The notes beneath the pieces are model-generated. The model was not told the origin of the DNA, ran no database searches, and saw only the letters and a list, made by a program, of their open reading frames with translations. A stretch of 64,000 bases of DNA, taken from positions 1 to 64,000 of the forward strand of contig VZRZ01006166.1 in assembly GCA_013398175.1 (NCBI GenBank), read 5' to 3'. The position numbers and the translations under genes were made by a program. Below are positions 23,650 through 36,217 of this stretch, piece by piece (position 1 is the first letter of the stretch; every line of letters starts with the position of its first letter). Source of the DNA: Climacteris rufus (lineage: Eukaryota; Chordata; Aves; Passeriformes; Climacteridae).

Positions 23650-26600
23650 ACTTTTGGGGGCTGGGGGCACAGCTGGGAGGTTCTGGAGGGGAAGCAGGAA
23701 AAAACCTCACCAACTCATAAGAAAATGAAAAAATCTTCAAAAAGTTCTTAAGAAAATATAGGGAATCTAGAAGATGGAAATCAGACTAGTTTTTGTGAAG
23801 ACCAAAATTTAAAAATATCCTCCAAAGCATATTTTCTAATGAATGCTAAAGAAAAATCTCACCATTTCAGAAATGCAGTCTCTTCACTGCAACAGAATTC
23901 TGTTTATTTGTTTTGCATTAAATATATACCCTGTTTTCTATTTTTTGAAGGGATCTGAAAGTCTGAGAAAAGGCGTGAAACAGCATAGAATTACAGTATT
24001 TCTGTGACCAAGATAAACAAAAATCATTCTGAGTTCAAATAGAAACTTTCATGGGACCTTTCCTTGACCCAGGTAAAGGATAACTTTTCCCACACAACTC
24101 AGTTGGAGCACTTCAGTGCTATTCTTGATTCACAGTGTCATGGACTTCATAACAACTTTACACCTGGACAGCTTTTTCTCTTACTCCATATTACTCTATT
24201 TTGTCTTCTGTCTGATGGTCACCCCTGCTGTTACTTATTACTGTACTGATACCCTTGTGTCTGCTCTTTTTCAGATACAGGTTTTCTTAATTAATGTATT
24301 TCTCGCTGTTCTATTTTTTTTTCACTTTTAATTTGTCCAGGAACTTTAATTAAGCTCCTTCATCATAGCTCACAGATTTGGCAAGCTTCATATGTGTATA
24401 TAGATATATCTATCTATATATCTGCTCACCCAGCAAGATGACCCAAGTTTGCTAAGTCTATAAAAATTCTATTACTTCCATTGATGTCATGAATAAGAGA
24501 GTTAACAACAATAAAAATGGGATAAATAGATTTATCTAGATTTATTTGTTTTAGCATGGAAAGTTAATTATTTATCCTTTTTTTAACAGAGAAAATGTAC
24601 TATGTATAAACATAAATTAGATGAAACTAAATTGTGCATATTCAAATATTTGTTTAGCACTTCCTCTGAATCAAAGTCTAATTCTTCCCTGAAAGTGTTA
24701 GCCAGCAGAAGAGGGCGCCCCTTGACATGTACCTACTTTACCCTTTGATATTTTTCTTTTCACATACTTATCTATATTTAAATTTACTTACATTTAAACA
24801 AAACCTCTATTAAATGTGTCAGAAATATTGCATTTTGATTCAAAAAAAAGTGAATCTCTTTGGTCTTATAAATATCTAAACGTGGATTTTCCACTTTCCT
24901 AAGGACTTAAGTTTTACTTGTGCAACTATTTACTGTCTTATTAACAAATGTATCTATTAATTTTAAGCATGCACTTGATTTTCTCATCTCATTTGCTTTA
25001 GATTACACTGTAAAAAACATCTAGAAGATTCTTGGGAAATATTCCCCTTGGTGATAATATCAGATAGTACTACACATTAAACTAGTCTACTATTGACTTA
25101 ACAGAGCTGCATATTAGATCCTGTTCCAGCTGGTTATATTACTAATTTTCTTTTTTTCTCTGTACAATCTTTTCTGAAATCTCCTACCTCCCTAAAAGGT
25201 TATAAAAACTAACAATACAACCCAAATCTTGATTAGAGCAGACCAAACTTTTGGATCTCTTGTTTCTGGTTTCTCAGTAAAAGCCTGGAGTATCCTTGTT
25301 GCCTGAAGGATGGGACTTCACCTGTTTTTCAGGAGAAACAAGAACAACTTGAAGGATTATTCTGAGCTAAGAACACACAGCAACTCAACTCAGATGGGTT
25401 CCCTCTTCTCTTCTGGAGAAAATATGGAAGGCTGGATAGAAATGGCCCATACTTGGTACTGATTTATTAAATTATATTTGGTCCTTTTTTGACTCTCTGT
25501 GAATGACACCCACCCTTTTGGCCTCTTAGGTGAACCCTTACTAGATTGCCAGTCTGCCTCGCCTCAGCAAGGCAGGCTAAAAATTAAAAGATCCACTTCT
25601 GAGATGTACATTGTGTTGTCTAGATTATACATTCTTTTTTCAGAAAAGGAGCTGAAATATTTCTTTATTCTTGTGTCAATACATTTTTCATTTTTTGAAA
25701 TCACGTAAATCCTTTGAATTGTACTTAATAACACTGCAAGAAACCAATCATAAGCTCTTAGTCTTTGAAATGTAGGACAAATGACCAGAGGTATAATAAA
25801 ACCAGAGATATCATAAAAATGAGAAGGGCAAGAAATTTCAGATAACACAAGAACTTTTTTCAAGTTCAAGGAGGTTTTGTACTGATTTAGTTCTATAATT
25901 TGGCATATCTTGTTTCTATAAATTATACTACTGAACTGAAACTAAGAAACAAAACAAACAAACAAACAAACAAATCCCACAAAAAGAAAACCCCAAAGGA
26001 TAACTAGGAACTGGTAACTAGACTACCCCACATAAAATCACATGCAAATAGACTGTCCCCCCACAACAAAAATAAAGCAGCAACAATAACTACCTGTGTA
26101 ATTCATATAAGCTTTAGATTTTCTTTTCACCATACTGAAATATTTGTAATTCTAGTTACTTGCCTTAGAAAAGATGAAATTATCAGTCATCATTCTTTTA
26201 TTCATTTACTTTTTGTAAATAGTGAATTATTGCACTGAGGCTATTCTTTAGAAATTACCTGATGAAACTAAATACATACAGTATGTATGTACAGTGACTG
26301 CTAATGAAAACTGAGTCAACTCATCTTCCTTATAAGTATTCTAAAATCAGTTTTCACTGTATTTAAATATATAGTGTTATGTCCATATGATAAATTTAAT
26401 ATGCCAATTTGATCTTCAGCTGTAACCTAAAATGTAGTATAGACAGAATAATAAAATAAACTTTTGGAGTTTCTTAGTCCTTGGTTGAAATAAAATGAAG
26501 AGAAAGAAGTATTTTCTTTGCCATGTAGAGAGCTGTATAGGTCAGGGTATGTGCATCAGCCTTACATTCTCATATTCATTACTAGTTTTCATGACTCACC

Positions 26601-29600
26601 AGTGAAGTATAAGAGATATTCTCAAAATCTGGATACAATCTCTAAGACTGAGAACATGTTGAGTTAATGATATCGCTCATGGCTTAGGGTGACTTACAAT
26701 GTTTAGAGGCTATGCAAGAGAAGTGTGACATAATTCATTATGGCTTCTGGTACTAATAACTTATGAGGCACTCCCATGTGTGAGATAAATCCTATAAGTT
26801 CCTGTAGTCTATATCCTCTCTCCATTATAACTACAGACATTAAATAGACAAAATTCAGCCCATACGCCCCAAGTTCCACTATAAATCTGAGTAGATCAGC
26901 ACGTTGTTTGATTTTTTTTTGTTTGTTTTTGTTTTTGTTTTTTGTTATTTCTGCTTTCCTTTAGATCCTGTATTCTTTCAAAAATTTTGTTCTTATTTTT
27001 TATTTGGCTTGTTTAATTTTTATTTATTGTAAACAACTATTGAGACAAAATTCCCCCACTGTTTATAGTAATCACATTAGTCAAACAGATTCTTGAACAT
27101 CCTATTTCCATCAGAAAAATTTATTAATTCACACCAAAGGCAAAGCAGCTAAAACAGATTAAAAACTCTACTCACAGAGAGTAAGACCAAGCTTTTAAAC
27201 TTAGCCTTGTGCTAGGATGAGCCCAGGGACAGACAGCAGCAATTCTTTTTTTGCTTTCCCTTTGCTGTAGGGGGAAGTCATTTTACTGCTGCCTTTTATA
27301 ATACACGGCTTATCTCCCCCCTTGTGAACTGTTCTGTTTGACATATTACAGACAGCAGTATTAAGGTTCCATATATGCTTTACACATGTCCTTTCAATAC
27401 CCCTCGAATTATTCACCCCAGGTGAAAATATAACATTTGCCACTTCATGTTCTTTTCCATGTTTTAAGGTTCATTATGCTCACACTGAAGAACAGAGGGT
27501 ATATGGTTGTTCATTCATTCCTTAGTTTCACTTAAGTTCAGTAACAGCTTCACCTGTAACATAACAATTACAAGAGAGAAAACAAATCATTGCATTGCAA
27601 TGCAATTCAGGATGTTTTCACAACACACTAAAGGATAAAGATCCTAAAATAAATTCATAATAGAAGAACACTATTTGGAGGTAGAGATCAGAGGTATAAA
27701 TTATAAACAATGAAATAAAATACTGTGAGATAACTTCATGACACTCTTCTGCTACAGCACTGGAAGGGTTTTATAAAACATGTTTTGTCAAGATAGATGA
27801 GAACACATATACAAAACAGTTTGAAAAAAAATCTTCTAAAAAATAATTGAGATGCAAAAAACTCTCAGCCACAAGCATTTCTCTGTGCAGATAACAGTGA
27901 GAAAGACACTTCACAGTGGACTGCTTAGGGCTGCAGATACTCACACTAGCTAAGATTCCATCCATGTAATTCCAAGGAGAGAAAGATAAAGACAGAAAAT
28001 GGAAATATAGTGCCTCCCTTTTCTCTGCTCTGTGTATGACTTAAGCACACTGCGTCCAAACACTCTTTTAGAAACATTTTGAGAATAGAGATGTACCCAT
28101 CAAGTGGGAGGAGGACAGACTCACTGAACGTTTCAGTCTCTGTATACGAGCTTTTTGTTCCAATGATTGGTTGTCATTCTGGGTCATTGCTGATAAAGAT
28201 CCCACTAGAAGGGAGTAAAAGATTTACCCTAGATTAGGCAGTGTCTATGTCATTATGCATTCTGCTCTCAGATTCATGCAGGTGGCATGAAAGTTTATAG
28301 GCAGCACATACTGGTGTCTAAACAAAGGATCGCATGTGTTTAGAATTTTACCAGAATTTAAAAAGTAACATCATGTCATATAATGCACAATGTATAAAAC
28401 ACATTTTGGGGAAATGTTTACAATTTTCAAAAGATAGTGAAATAGCTAACGTAATTGAATCTGAGGTGCCCGCAAAATGTCAATTCAAATATCATTAAAC
28501 ATTACTGCTGACTTATCTAGAACAGGCGTGCTCTGTTTTTTACAGATTCATAATAAGCAGTAACATCAACTGTAATTTAACACAATACATATTTTAATAC
28601 CTATGTAAAACTCTCTTCTGATTTTTTTGTTGTTGTTGAAATGAGTCTTAAGAAGCAATGGTCTTTCTAGGCAAGCAGCCTGTTGGTGACTCATCAGTAT
28701 CTCACCTTTTATAATCTGAAAAAAAATTATGACAGCAATAAACCTTCGGAGACTACAAAAGTTTAGATAGCTGTCATTGTCATCTGTGTCTTTGTCACTC
28801 TTGTATTGAGATTGTCTGTCATATTTGGTTTTGTTTTGATTGTAAGGCCAGATCCATAAAGGGACTGGCTATGTATTTTGGATTTCCAGATAAAAATATG
28901 TAAACAATGTTAGAACCATGATAAAATTTGCAGATTAAGACCCAGGTTTCTAATCATTCCACCATAATGTCTTCCTCACCAAGCTAGAAAGCTTGCTTTC
29001 TCTACCTCCTTGCCTTTGGTAGAGTGAATATTGACATCTCACCTACATAGCCAGTAAAAGTGGAGAATGTGGAGAAATGGGAAAAGTTCTTGCATGTAAC
29101 TAAAATAATCTCTCCTTCTAGCCTGACATTTCAGATTCCTAATCTGAACTTAATTGTCACTTTAGTCGAGTGATTTTAACACTGCTGTAAAACTAGAAGC
29201 TGGGGTATAAAATTTCTATGGTGTGAATTTCTCTAATATAATTTGAGACATCTATTGAAGACACATCTATCTCTAAGTTAGTCTAAACTTTTTTGATAGA
29301 TAGACAACAGAAACAGCCACTTCTTGGGTCAGTTCTGCTGACACATTTTGGATGTTTACATTGGTTCGAGATAAATCACTCCTTAGAAGTGTATGTTTCT
29401 CTTCACTGAATACAAAAAGAAGATAGCATAAATGGTTGAGACGTTGATGCCTAGAGGTTAAACTCCCACCTTTATGGAATAAAACCTTCCTCAGCAGATC
29501 TTGCAACAGATGAGCCAGTGCCTGTTTCAGAAGTATGACTTAGCTTCCAAAGTTTTGGGCTTCAGTCCTGGTCTCAGATTACTAAAAAAAAAAAAAAAAA

Positions 29601-32600
29601 TGGACATTTGCCTCTCTTTTATTTTAAATTTTTTTATTAGTTTTCAGGGATTTTCTAATTTATAGCTCTAGTATCCACTTAAAAAGTCTCAATTTTTTAA
29701 AACTTGGAATATTTGGGCAGTTCTTAAAGAGCAAATAGTAGTAATGCGTACTAATCACTCACTGACTATTAAAAACCTAGCTGTGATGCCAGTGTCTGCA
29801 TTGCCAAAGACCACATTTCATCAGAAGAATGAAAAGTTAAAAAAAAAAATATAGTGGATCATTTCCAGCATTTGGATGCATAGTCAAACTGGCTAGAGGG
29901 AAAATGGCTCAGTATTCTAGTGATAAATAGATGCTTCCATTTTTTGCAGATTATATTTTGGTTTTGGTTTTATCTTTCTCTTCCCAGTGTATCAATCTGT
30001 GCTTCTTTCTTTATTGGCCAGCTCTTTCCATTCTTTTTACTTTCCTCAAGAACACCTGAGTGCTCAAACATTTAAAATATGTTGTTAAGTTTTAAAGATA
30101 TTTTTTACATGAGTATAAATCAAGCCACTGAAACAATATTGAGTGTCAGAAATGAGCACCAAGGTCAGCTCATATCTCACCATTTCTTGGATCTGCAGTG
30201 AATTGCACCCAAAAGTATAATGGTCTAATTTGATGTTTATACAAAAGCCATGGTACCCACCTATACCTGAAGCTTCTCAAAAGGAATAGTCTTTGTACAT
30301 CTTTGTTTTATCATTCTTCCTGTGTATCTATGCTAAGGTTGAGTAACAGAGGCAAAAAGTAAAAGCTTCTTTACTCAGATGCTGGTAGATTCAAGTCAGC
30401 TTCAATGGGGGCAGAGGCTCACAAGCATATGTGTGCAGTTTTGACAATACATTCCTGTCTGCTCTACTACCAAATAATTTCAGGAAGTGACTGGCAGTCA
30501 TGGCCACTAGTTCTAAATTGTGTATGATCAAAAAGTAGAGGAATCTGTATTGTTAATGTGCAAGATTTCCATCAGGATTTGTGAGGAAATCTTAATGCCT
30601 TTAATCACCTCAAGAGAACCTATTTAGGTTTATGATGATCATTGAAATATTTGAGGGTCATTGGTTCAACCTTTTATAACTTATGAAGACTTTGTATATC
30701 TTGGTATTATAAGATTGCACTTCAAGGGAGATTACCTTCTCATTACATTCTTTGATATCAATATGATAGTTACCAGCGGAAGTTAGGAGGTATGTGGGAG
30801 TAAAGCACTTTATTACCAATTTCTTGTCCACACAGAAGTGACAGAAAAAAGAGAAGGGAAAATGGAGAAAAGGAGAGATGAAAAATTCAAAAGCACAATA
30901 ATCTAAATTACGTGTTTTGATTTAAAAATTATTTTTAATGAAATGGGGAAATTAATAGATATAATTTTTATTTTGATATAGGAATATTTTTACAGGATAT
31001 TTCCTTTAGCATGAAATTCTCAGAAACAAGTTCAAATATTAAATTAATATGATAAAGTCTACATTAATCCGTTGTAGTACATTGCCCATTGAAAAATGCC
31101 ATTGTTTTAATACTCTTGTATGATTGTCTGAACAAAACAAGATAAGAATACAACGGTACAAAGTCATAACCTAAGAGTACCCCAATATTATTACTGCCAG
31201 TTTAATATGAAAAATTGTGTACCTTCAGTTATATTTATGTTCTGTCAATATAAAACACGATTTTGTGATATCTGTCACCATTTACATTTATTCAGCATAT
31301 GTAGATAGCTTGCTAGTAGAAGTTAAGTTCCATATTTGTTGAACAGTGATTCCTTATAACCTCTTCAATAAGCAATATGCCTTAAAATTAAAGTTGGCAA
31401 TCCTAATAGAACTGTTGATATTCCTCTTACTAAGAATTTTTCTACTGTGATGGTGTTGGTATTTTTCTTCTGAAATGAAATGTCCATGAAACATGTATGT
31501 CCAATCTGTGCATTTCAACCTTCAGGTAAACCTTCTGAAGTAATACACAGACTTGGTTTCTTTGTAGAGTGGGTGAGGACATCAGTTCAGATAACACTGA
31601 ATTACTTTATTTTTTCTGCAAGAAAGAAAAAGATAACCATTAGGATTTCTGTACATTTCATCAACTCTTTCCTCAAAATTTGGAACCTGGTATTAAACCC
31701 AAAACATAAGGGACATTAATTTCCTGAAATTGATTATTTTGGTCTTATGAATATGGCATTCATACTTTCTCTCTAAAGGGGAACACCACAGCTGTAGACT
31801 CAGATCTGAAGGTCTAGCACCATCTTTCAGGCTGCACTTTGCAAAACCCACAGCCATTTCCTTCACCCCATATTCATGGAATTACTCTTCTTCTTTCATG
31901 ATTAAACTTCGAACCCATGTTCCTTTTATACAGATACAACCTACGTTTATCCTCCATCCACCCACAACTAAGAGTGTTACATTTAGGCTTTTGTTACTGC
32001 TGTTACTGGAGATTGTAAGATTACAGATGAAGGGATTGAGTTTTAGAAGCAGCAGAAGCTGTGTAGCCCTGCACCTGCCGTAGGTGGGGGAGAAGTGATG
32101 TGACTGTTCAGCCTGTCTGCACTAAATGAAGAACTCGTTGTCTTTAAAGAAAGAAAGTCAGCCACATGGGAGTTTATGACAGATTTGACCTTTCTTCAGA
32201 CAATGCCACTCTAACTTGCTACATCTAAGTGATTGTGCCTTCCATTCTATGTGCATCATTAATATGTTTGGCTCTTATTCACATGAGTTCCAGATCTTGT
32301 TTTTGAAAGTACTTCGTAATTTACTCTCCTTTCCTTCTTTTTAGTCATTCGCTAGGAACTTTCCTTCCTACTAATTGTGTTTGTGATGTGTTCTTCAAAA
32401 GCTTTTTCAATTTGCTGTATTTGTTTCTCTTTACTGTATTTTCTGAGTGGATGTTTTTGGCATGAGTAAGCTGTTTTCCACAATGTCTCTGTGTCTAAGG
32501 AAATCTGTCACTCTTCTACTCTGAACCTTCACTTTCTCCCTTGTTTTCTGGGTACTTAAACCCCTGTTGTTACTTTCAGTAGCTTCTCCCAAAGCTGCCA

Positions 32601-35056
32601 AAGGTGATATCCTTTTCATTCTTTGAGGCATTTTTCCTCTGTCTTGAATTCCTTGAAATTTTGAAGGCGGAAATAAAGTGAATTGCTTCAACTTTTTGTA
32701 TGAGTATTGTTTCTCACTTCTTGCCTCTTCGTATTTTACAACTTATTGGATATATTACCTTACAGTACACAGGCCTTTATGCAACAATGAGACAATGGAT
32801 AGAAACATTCAACACATTCAAACATGCTATCAGAAAGCTGATGTAATCCATCTAAGCTCTTTATGTCTTTGAGTCTTTTAACATATATTGAATCCTGGTT
32901 CAAGCTGGTTTCTCTTAATAGCTAAAAAAAAAAATAAAGAAGAGGCAAGCAGATCTGTCCTGCCTTATCCAGGGGTATATATCAGTATTTAAGTTGCTTT
33001 TCTTGCTTTATTTTGAAGCCAAAATATTATGCTTATTCAGTCTTCAGAAGTGAAGAATTCATAAATTTAGTACATCGGAAAAGGGTTACATTCTATTGAA
33101 TTTGGCAAAAGCTCACAGACTGGCTGAATCTATGACATGTCTAAAGAAAAATTATTTCTTTGCTTCCTTGAGAAGTTCTGAAAACAGATAAATCCCCTAC
33201 CACAATATAAAAACCATCTAAACCAAAGTCTAGTTTCCCTGAATCCATTTTTGTCTCTGAGATTCATTTCTTTCACTTTTCTGTATTTATTTTAGTGTAG
33301 CATTATAAATAAAACAAGCAAGTCAGTGAGAACTATAAGGCAGTCTGAAGAGGAACTAGTCAGATGACTCCCAACAAACTGTAGATCATGCCTACTGAAC
33401 CATAAATGTTGAAAGGAAATGTAAACAAAAATTGGGAGAGGCCACTTAACAATTTGGAAATGACAAAGTACCTAAATCTAACAGCAGATACAGCATGTGC
33501 CTGAATATAGCCCAATTATATTAAGAATGGTTTTGAAATGCTGCTTTTCATCATGTTTCTTTCATTCTTCAGAGTCTGTAGGGCTGACCAACATCAGCCA
33601 CTATTAAAGAGTCTTCATGCATGTAAAATAATATGATTTCACAATGATTACATATTCACTCTACAGCTGGCTGAGTTTTTACATCTCCATTTGTCATTGA
33701 CTATTGTGTCCAATTAAATGATTAGCTTTTAAAAACTGCTGCACATTATGAGAGTGAACTTGTGTTCCATTGCACTGAGTGATGCAGAAACAAACTCATT
33801 ACAGCATGTAATTCACCCATATTAAATAACAAACAGATGGCTGCTGTAAATGAGAGCTGCTTTTTCTCTTCAAAAGTGCCAGGAAAAAGGTGTTTTTATT
33901 TATCTTTGTTTCCAGCTTCTTTCTGTTTTCTTGACAAGTGGGCAGCTGGTTGCTGAGGTTTTCAATTGGTGCAGAAGAATGAAAAGCCTGTTTCCATTAA
34001 TTTCCCCATAAAATAAGTCTTTGAATCATTCCTGTTATAAATGCATGTGCAGTAGCAAGCTGCTGCTTGATTAATTCACTTATTATGAAGATTTCATCTT
34101 TTATAAGAGGGCCTGCAGGTAATTTATCTTGTTTAGTAAGATTAGAAAAATGTAATTATCTTGATACCTTTGGACCCCTCTCATTTTAATTGTGTTCCCA
34201 TAAATTTCAAACATAAAGATGGGATTTTTTTTGCACAAATGTTCCAACATGTGGTAGAAAAATGTGTTGTAAGATCTGCATAAAAACTTACCAAGTAAAA
34301 TGCATTTAGATTATACTATTAAGGGAATGCATACGAATAAAACCAATACACATCTGTGGAAGAATACACAAACATCTGAATTACTGGTACCCTGGTCACA
34401 GGATTTTAACTGTTGGAGTTGGATGAAGAATGTTAGGATTTAAGTTCTTTGTTTTTCCTTTTTTTTTAATGGATAATGTATTTGACCAGGGAAATACAAA
34501 ATCTGTTCTGTTTTTACTAATCAAGTTAAAATTATGCTAGTCTTCATGTATAGCACCAATATTAAAGGAAAAAAGGAAACATATGAGCTCACTTTATATG
34601 CACCATCAGCTCCTCTGTCTCTAGTATACTTTAGATGTTTTTGCCTTCCTCTTTCTTACCTTCTCTTTGAGTGAAAATTTGAAAGAAACCAAGATTCAGA
34701 TATCTTTCTCTTCAATATATTTTTTTTGTCTTCTCAAGGCAACAGTTGGCATATTTTGTTTGGTTTAGATTTATTTATCTCTTTATATATTGTGGGTTTT
34801 TTTCATTAATCTATTTAATTTCACTTCCTGTAGTTACAGAAGGACAATTTTCTTTAACTTTTTTTTAATTTGGTTTCTAGTAACCTCTTGATTCTTTTAC
34901 CTATCCAAGAAAACAATTAACGATTAACAATTTGACATGTGTTCCTTTTTAATATTAATATTAATATTAATTTAGAGTGATTGTGTTGGTCAATTTCCAT
35001 AAAATAGATTTATAGAAACATGGGGCAACTGCACCATGGGTCACTTAGCTCAGTCA
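23650..35056. other. 11.4 kb AT-rich DNA with only simple repeats
   Basis: No transposon or gene was recognised. Simple-sequence items are an AT-rich near-palindrome (24391-24421), (AAAC)n (25947-25974), a T/G-rich tract (26911-26944), an 18-bp perfect palindrome (27589-27606), an A run (29584-29600) and (TTAATA)n (34949-34972). The 33640-34200 stretch carries several TAATTA-like homeodomain motifs and could be a conserved non-coding element, which cannot be told without an alignment. Confidence 0.6.
25947..25974. repeat. (AAAC)n microsatellite
   Basis: This is a run of AAAC units ending in CAAATCCC. It is a simple tandem repeat and not a CRISPR array, since no spacers are present. Confidence 0.9.
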
Positions 35057-35325
35057 TGTGCCCTGGTTTGGACTGGGATAGAGTTGTTTTCTTATTCTTT
35101 GTAGCCTTTACAGTGCTGAGTTTGGGATTCAATGGGAGAATTAAGTTTATAACACACTGATGTTTCAGTGGTTGCTCAGTGGTGATTGCCCAGAGTCAAA
35201 GACTTTTTCAGTTCCCCATGCTCTGTCAGTGAGCAGGTGCATGAGAAGCTGTGAGGGACCATAGCCAGGACAGCTGACCTGAACTGGCCAAAGGAACATT
35301 CCATACCATAGGACACCATGCCCCT

Positions 35326-35333
35326 GATATAAC
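35326..35333 (+). promoter_or_regulatory. degenerate LTR TATA box (GATATAAC)
   Basis: The box is positioned where related LTRs have TATATAAAC, just before the 'ctgg..gagttgg' segment. The CRE-like motif usual a few bases upstream reads GGACACCATGC here, so promoter function is probably lost. Confidence 0.45.
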
Positions 35334-35499
35334 CTGGCAGGAGTTGGATGTGGCTCAGGGATGGGCTCAGTATTGGTCACTAGGTGGTAAGTAGTTGTAT
35401 TGTGCAACATTTGTTTTTCTTGGATTTTATACCTTTCTCTCTCTGCCCCCTTTTCATTACATTTATTGCTATTATTATTATATTTACTTTATTTTAATT

Positions 35500-35505
35500 A
35501 TTAAA
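35500..35505 (+). terminator. LTR polyadenylation signal (ATTAAA)
   Basis: ATTAAA lies about 170 bases after the TATA-like box and about 120 bases before the LTR end, matching the layout of this LTR family. Confidence 0.6.
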
Positions 35506-35764
35506 TTGTTTCTAACTCAGCCCAGGAGTTTTACTTTTTTCCAGTTCTCCTCCCCATCCAACCTGCAGAGTAGACAAGGGGAGAAATGAGAGTGCAAGTG
35601 GCTCTGTGGTACTTATTTGCCAACAGATCTATTAAAATTTCTTGAGTGTCATAAGCGTTTTAACATTAAAATGAGACAAAAAATATCAGTGTGTTCAGAG
35701 CTAAGTATTTTCAGGATTCTACATTCATATCTTCTCAGCTCTAGAGGGTCTCTAAAACAGTTGT

Positions 35765-36217
35765 ATGAGTGCCAGTGAACTGAACATTGTAAGGGGCATT
35801 ACTGACACCATATATAGCAATGTGTTAGGAAAGAAATTTTACAGGGTGAAAATTCAGACAATAAAGAGACTCATAAGATTATGCAAACTGTACAAGGTTG
35901 AAGCCATGAAACTGAGAAATGTGTACAGATGGCTGAAACATTTCGAGTCAGGTGAGACTGGCAATTGTGACAAACCATGATCTGGGAGACCTGTGTCAGC
36001 AGCAACACACTCGAATGCTGAAAAGGCTGAGCAGCTCATTAGGGAAGATTGACGAATAACCCTTAATGACCTTGCTACTGCTTTAAATTGCAGTTCTGCA
36101 TCAGCACACTGAATCCTGCAGTGGTGTCTAGAATTTGTTCATGCAAGGTCCTATGAAAACTCATCCTGGGACATGCACAAGCTTATAGCATTACTCTTCA
36201 AATCTAAACTGAATTGA
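35765..36217 (+). pseudogene. mariner-like transposase N-terminal remnant
   Basis: A single reading frame runs about 450 bases with three in-frame TGA stops at 35978-35980, 36050-36052 and 36110-36112, then a TGA at about 36215. The translation resembles the paired helix-turn-helix DNA-binding part of mariner/Tc1-type transposases. Near residues 36-63 it has a first helix set ending in YRWLKHFESGE. It then has DKP-stop-SGRP, which matches the (R)SGRP linker of these enzymes, and RED-stop-RITLNDLATAL as the second helix set. The DDE catalytic domain was not recognised downstream. No terminal inverted repeats were found. The helix-turn-helix plus SGRP order supports the call, but the family is uncertain. 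Confidence 0.6.

Larger units (their letters stand above)
35059..35625 (+). mobile_element. solo LTR of an ERVL-type avian endogenous retrovirus
   Basis: The block begins TGCCCTGGTTTGGACTGGGA and continues 'tagagttgttttctt', 'ataacacactgatgtttca', 'ccaggacagctgacc' and 'ggaacattccataccatag'. This is the order of a common bird LTR that I associate with ERVL elements. A worn TATA box (GATATAAC, 35326-35333) and ATTAAA (35500-35505) are in place. The 3' end goes straight from 'acttatttgcc' to AACA, apparently missing about 17 bases before the terminal ACA. No internal viral genes flank it, and no clear target duplication was found (expected 5 bp). Family naming is from memory. Confidence 0.8.

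Noticed and set aside
24391..24421. AT-rich near-palindrome that might form a cruciform or small-RNA hairpin
   Set aside because: It is only TA/TC simple sequence with imperfect symmetry. It has no stable GC-containing stem or loop like a microRNA precursor.
25947..25974. (AAAC)n repeat considered as a repeat array of another kind
   Set aside because: It has a period of four bases and no unique spacers, so it is an ordinary microsatellite. No CRISPR-like structure exists in the window.
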